A stretch of 5,757 nucleotides of DNA. Source: an uncultured Eubacterium sp. (GTDB lineage: Bacteria; Bacillota_A; Clostridia; Lachnospirales; Lachnospiraceae). Positions 4,467 to 5,757 of the stretch are shown here, one piece after another. The translations under genes were made by a program, and so were the position numbers. A model generated the notes under the pieces. It was not told the DNA's origin and ran no database searches. It was given only the letters and a program-made list of their open reading frames with translations. The stretch lies in contig CAOKJJ010000252.1 of assembly GCA_948468465.1 (NCBI GenBank), positions 1 to 5,757 on the forward strand, in the 5' to 3' direction. Position 1 is the first letter of the stretch. Each line of letters opens with the position of its first letter.

Positions 4467-5757
4467 ATGAAGATTATTAAACGAAGTGGTTCGGAGATGA
4501 CATTTGACATCGACAAAATCAGCCAGGCAGTGAGCAGAGCCAATCTGAGTGTGCCAGAGAGTGCGCGGCTCAATGAGCTGCAGGTCACCTTGATCTCAGA
4601 AAATGTGAGGAAAATATGTGAACGAATGGGACGGGCGCTGAATGTAGAAGAGATTCAGGATCTTGTGGAAAATGAGATTATGAACCAGCGTGCGTTTGAC
4701 GTAGCCAGAAACTATATTACGTACCGTTATAAGCGTGCGCTTGTACGGAAGTCCAATTCTACAGATGAGCAGATCCTAAGTCTGATAGAATGTAATAATG
4801 AAGAAGTAAAACAGGAAAATTCCAATAAAAATCCAACGGTCAACAGTGTACAAAGGGATTATATGGCAGGCGAAGTCAGCAAGGATATTACCAAGCGTTT
4901 TTTATTGCCGGAGGATATCGTAGAAGCGCATGAAGAGGGAATCATTCATTTTCATGACGCGGATTATTTTGCGCAGCATATGCATAACTGCTGTCTTGTC
5001 AATCTGGAAGACATGCTGCAAAATGGAACGGTCATCAGCGAAACGCTAATTGAGCCGCCGAAAAGCTTTGCGACAGCCTGCAATATTGCGACGCAAAGCA
5101 TAGCGCAGATCGCAAGCGCACAATATGGCGGACAGAGTATTACCTTGTCGCATTTGGCTCCGTTTGTACAGGTCAGCCGTGAAAAATACCGCAGAAAAGT
5201 ACGGGAAGAGTTTATGGCGCAGGATTTGGAGCTGGACGATATAAAAATCAACGAAATTGCGGAAAAGCGGGTACGGGATGAGATCAAACAGGGGGTACAG
5301 ATGATCCAGTACCAGGTGATATCACTGATGACGACGAATGGGCAGGCGCCGTTTGTTACCGTGTTCATGTATCTGGATGAAGTGGAAGAGGGGCAGACAA
5401 GGGATGATCTTGCGATCTGCATTGAAGAAATGCTGCATCAGAGAATCAAAGGGGTCATGAATGAGCAGGGCATCTATATTACGCCTGCGTTTCCAAAACT
5501 AATTTATGTGCTGGAAGAGGACAACATACATGAAGACAGCAAATACTTTTATCTGACGAAAATAGCCGCGCAGTGTACGGCAAAACGTATGGTGCCGGAT
5601 TATATTTCAGAAAAGATAATGAAAAAGCTCAAACAAGGCAACTGTTATACATGCATGGGCTGCCGTTCTTTTCTGACGGTATACAAAGACGAACATGATA
5701 AATTTAAATTTTACGGAAGATTTAACCAGGGCGTTGTCACGCTCAACCTTGTAGACA
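4467..5757 (+). CDS. nrdD: Anaerobic (class III) ribonucleoside-triphosphate reductase, 5' part
   Basis: NrdD reduces ribonucleoside triphosphates to deoxynucleotides without oxygen, using a glycyl radical installed by NrdG. The frame is open from the ATG to the window end: 430 codons of a family usually near 700 residues. Residues 1-95 form an ATP-cone allosteric domain (MKIIKRSGSE start, FDIDKISQAV, the NVEEIQDLVENEI stretch, ARNYITYRYKR). The catalytic barrel begins near 125 with NSVQRDYMAGEVSKDI, then HFHDADYF (161-168) and HNCCLVNL (173-180), whose C175-C176 include the family's conserved N-terminal active-site Cys. CMGCRSF (396-402) carries C399, the expected thiyl-radical Cys, and GRFNQGVVTLNLVD reaches the edge. 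The glycyl-radical loop and C-terminal zinc site lie beyond the window. AAAGGAG at 4451-4457 is 9 nt before the ATG. Paired NrdR boxes and a possible LexA box control its promoter. nrdG would be expected downstream. Confidence 0.97.
   Translation, partial: MKIIKRSGSEMTFDIDKISQAVSRANLSVPESARLNELQVTLISENVRKICERMGRALNVEEIQDLVENEIMNQRAFDVARNYITYRYKRALVRKSNSTDEQILSLIECNNEEVKQENSNKNPTVNSVQRDYMAGEVSKDITKRFLLPEDIVEAHEEGIIHFHDADYFAQHMHNCCLVNLEDMLQNGTVISETLIEPPKSFATACNIATQSIAQIASAQYGGQSITLSHLAPFVQVSREKYRRKVREEFMAQDLELDDIKINEIAEKRVRDEIKQGVQMIQYQVISLMTTNGQAPFVTVFMYLDEVEEGQTRDDLAICIEEMLHQRIKGVMNEQGIYITPAFPKLIYVLEEDNIHEDSKYFYLTKIAAQCTAKRMVPDYISEKIMKKLKQGNCYTCMGCRSFLTVYKDEHDKFKFYGRFNQGVVTLNLVD

Noticed and set aside
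4964..5422. 152-codon open frame on the minus strand
   Set aside because: It is antisense to the well-conserved catalytic region of nrdD, has no supporting ribosome binding site and shows no recognisable domain.

Overview
This window looks like chromosomal DNA from an anaerobic Gram-positive bacterium of the Clostridia, most plausibly Lachnospiraceae-like. The reasons are strong AGGAG-type ribosome binding sites, sigma-A promoters with 17-bp spacing, a moderate-GC coding style, a class III (strictly anaerobic) ribonucleotide reductase, and a PadR/DUF1700/DUF4097/PspC cluster typical of Firmicutes. The genus is inference. All genes are on the + strand. I saw no tRNA, rRNA, CRISPR array, insertion sequence or phage gene.

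Region 1 (1-2487) is a compact four-gene operon. It has a good promoter at 10-38, a PadR-family repressor (96-419), a DUF1700/HAAS membrane protein (416-1213), a DUF4097 'toast-rack' surface protein (1210-2169) and a small PspC protein (2193-2381), and it closes with a strong intrinsic terminator (2436-2487). The first three genes are joined by 4-nt ATGA overlaps. Together they look like an envelope-stress or membrane-sensing module: the HAAS protein would relay a membrane signal to PadR, and the toast-rack and PspC proteins would act at the membrane. No PspA-like gene is in view.

Region 2 (2521-3319) is a single LytTR-type response regulator with its own promoter. No sensor kinase follows it. 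Instead a 4-nt-overlapping start codon leads into a six-codon dead end, preceded by a run of eight G.

Region 3 (3320-4329) begins with about 210 nt in which I see no gene, clear terminator or convincing promoter. An unrecognised 52-residue basic protein (3531-3689) follows, translationally coupled by a GTGA overlap to an intact hisB (3686-4273). An intrinsic terminator sits at 4298-4329. No other histidine gene is present.

Region 4 (4336-5757) is nrdD, the anaerobic ribonucleoside-triphosphate reductase, cut by the window end after 430 codons. Its control region is the most informative non-coding DNA here. A perfect 16-bp palindrome matching the NrdR box and a degenerate second copy exactly 42 bp away lie just upstream of a near-consensus promoter. 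The spacer of that promoter contains GAAC-N4-GTTC, the core of the Gram-positive LexA (SOS) operator. This suggests dual NrdR and LexA control of anaerobic dNTP synthesis.
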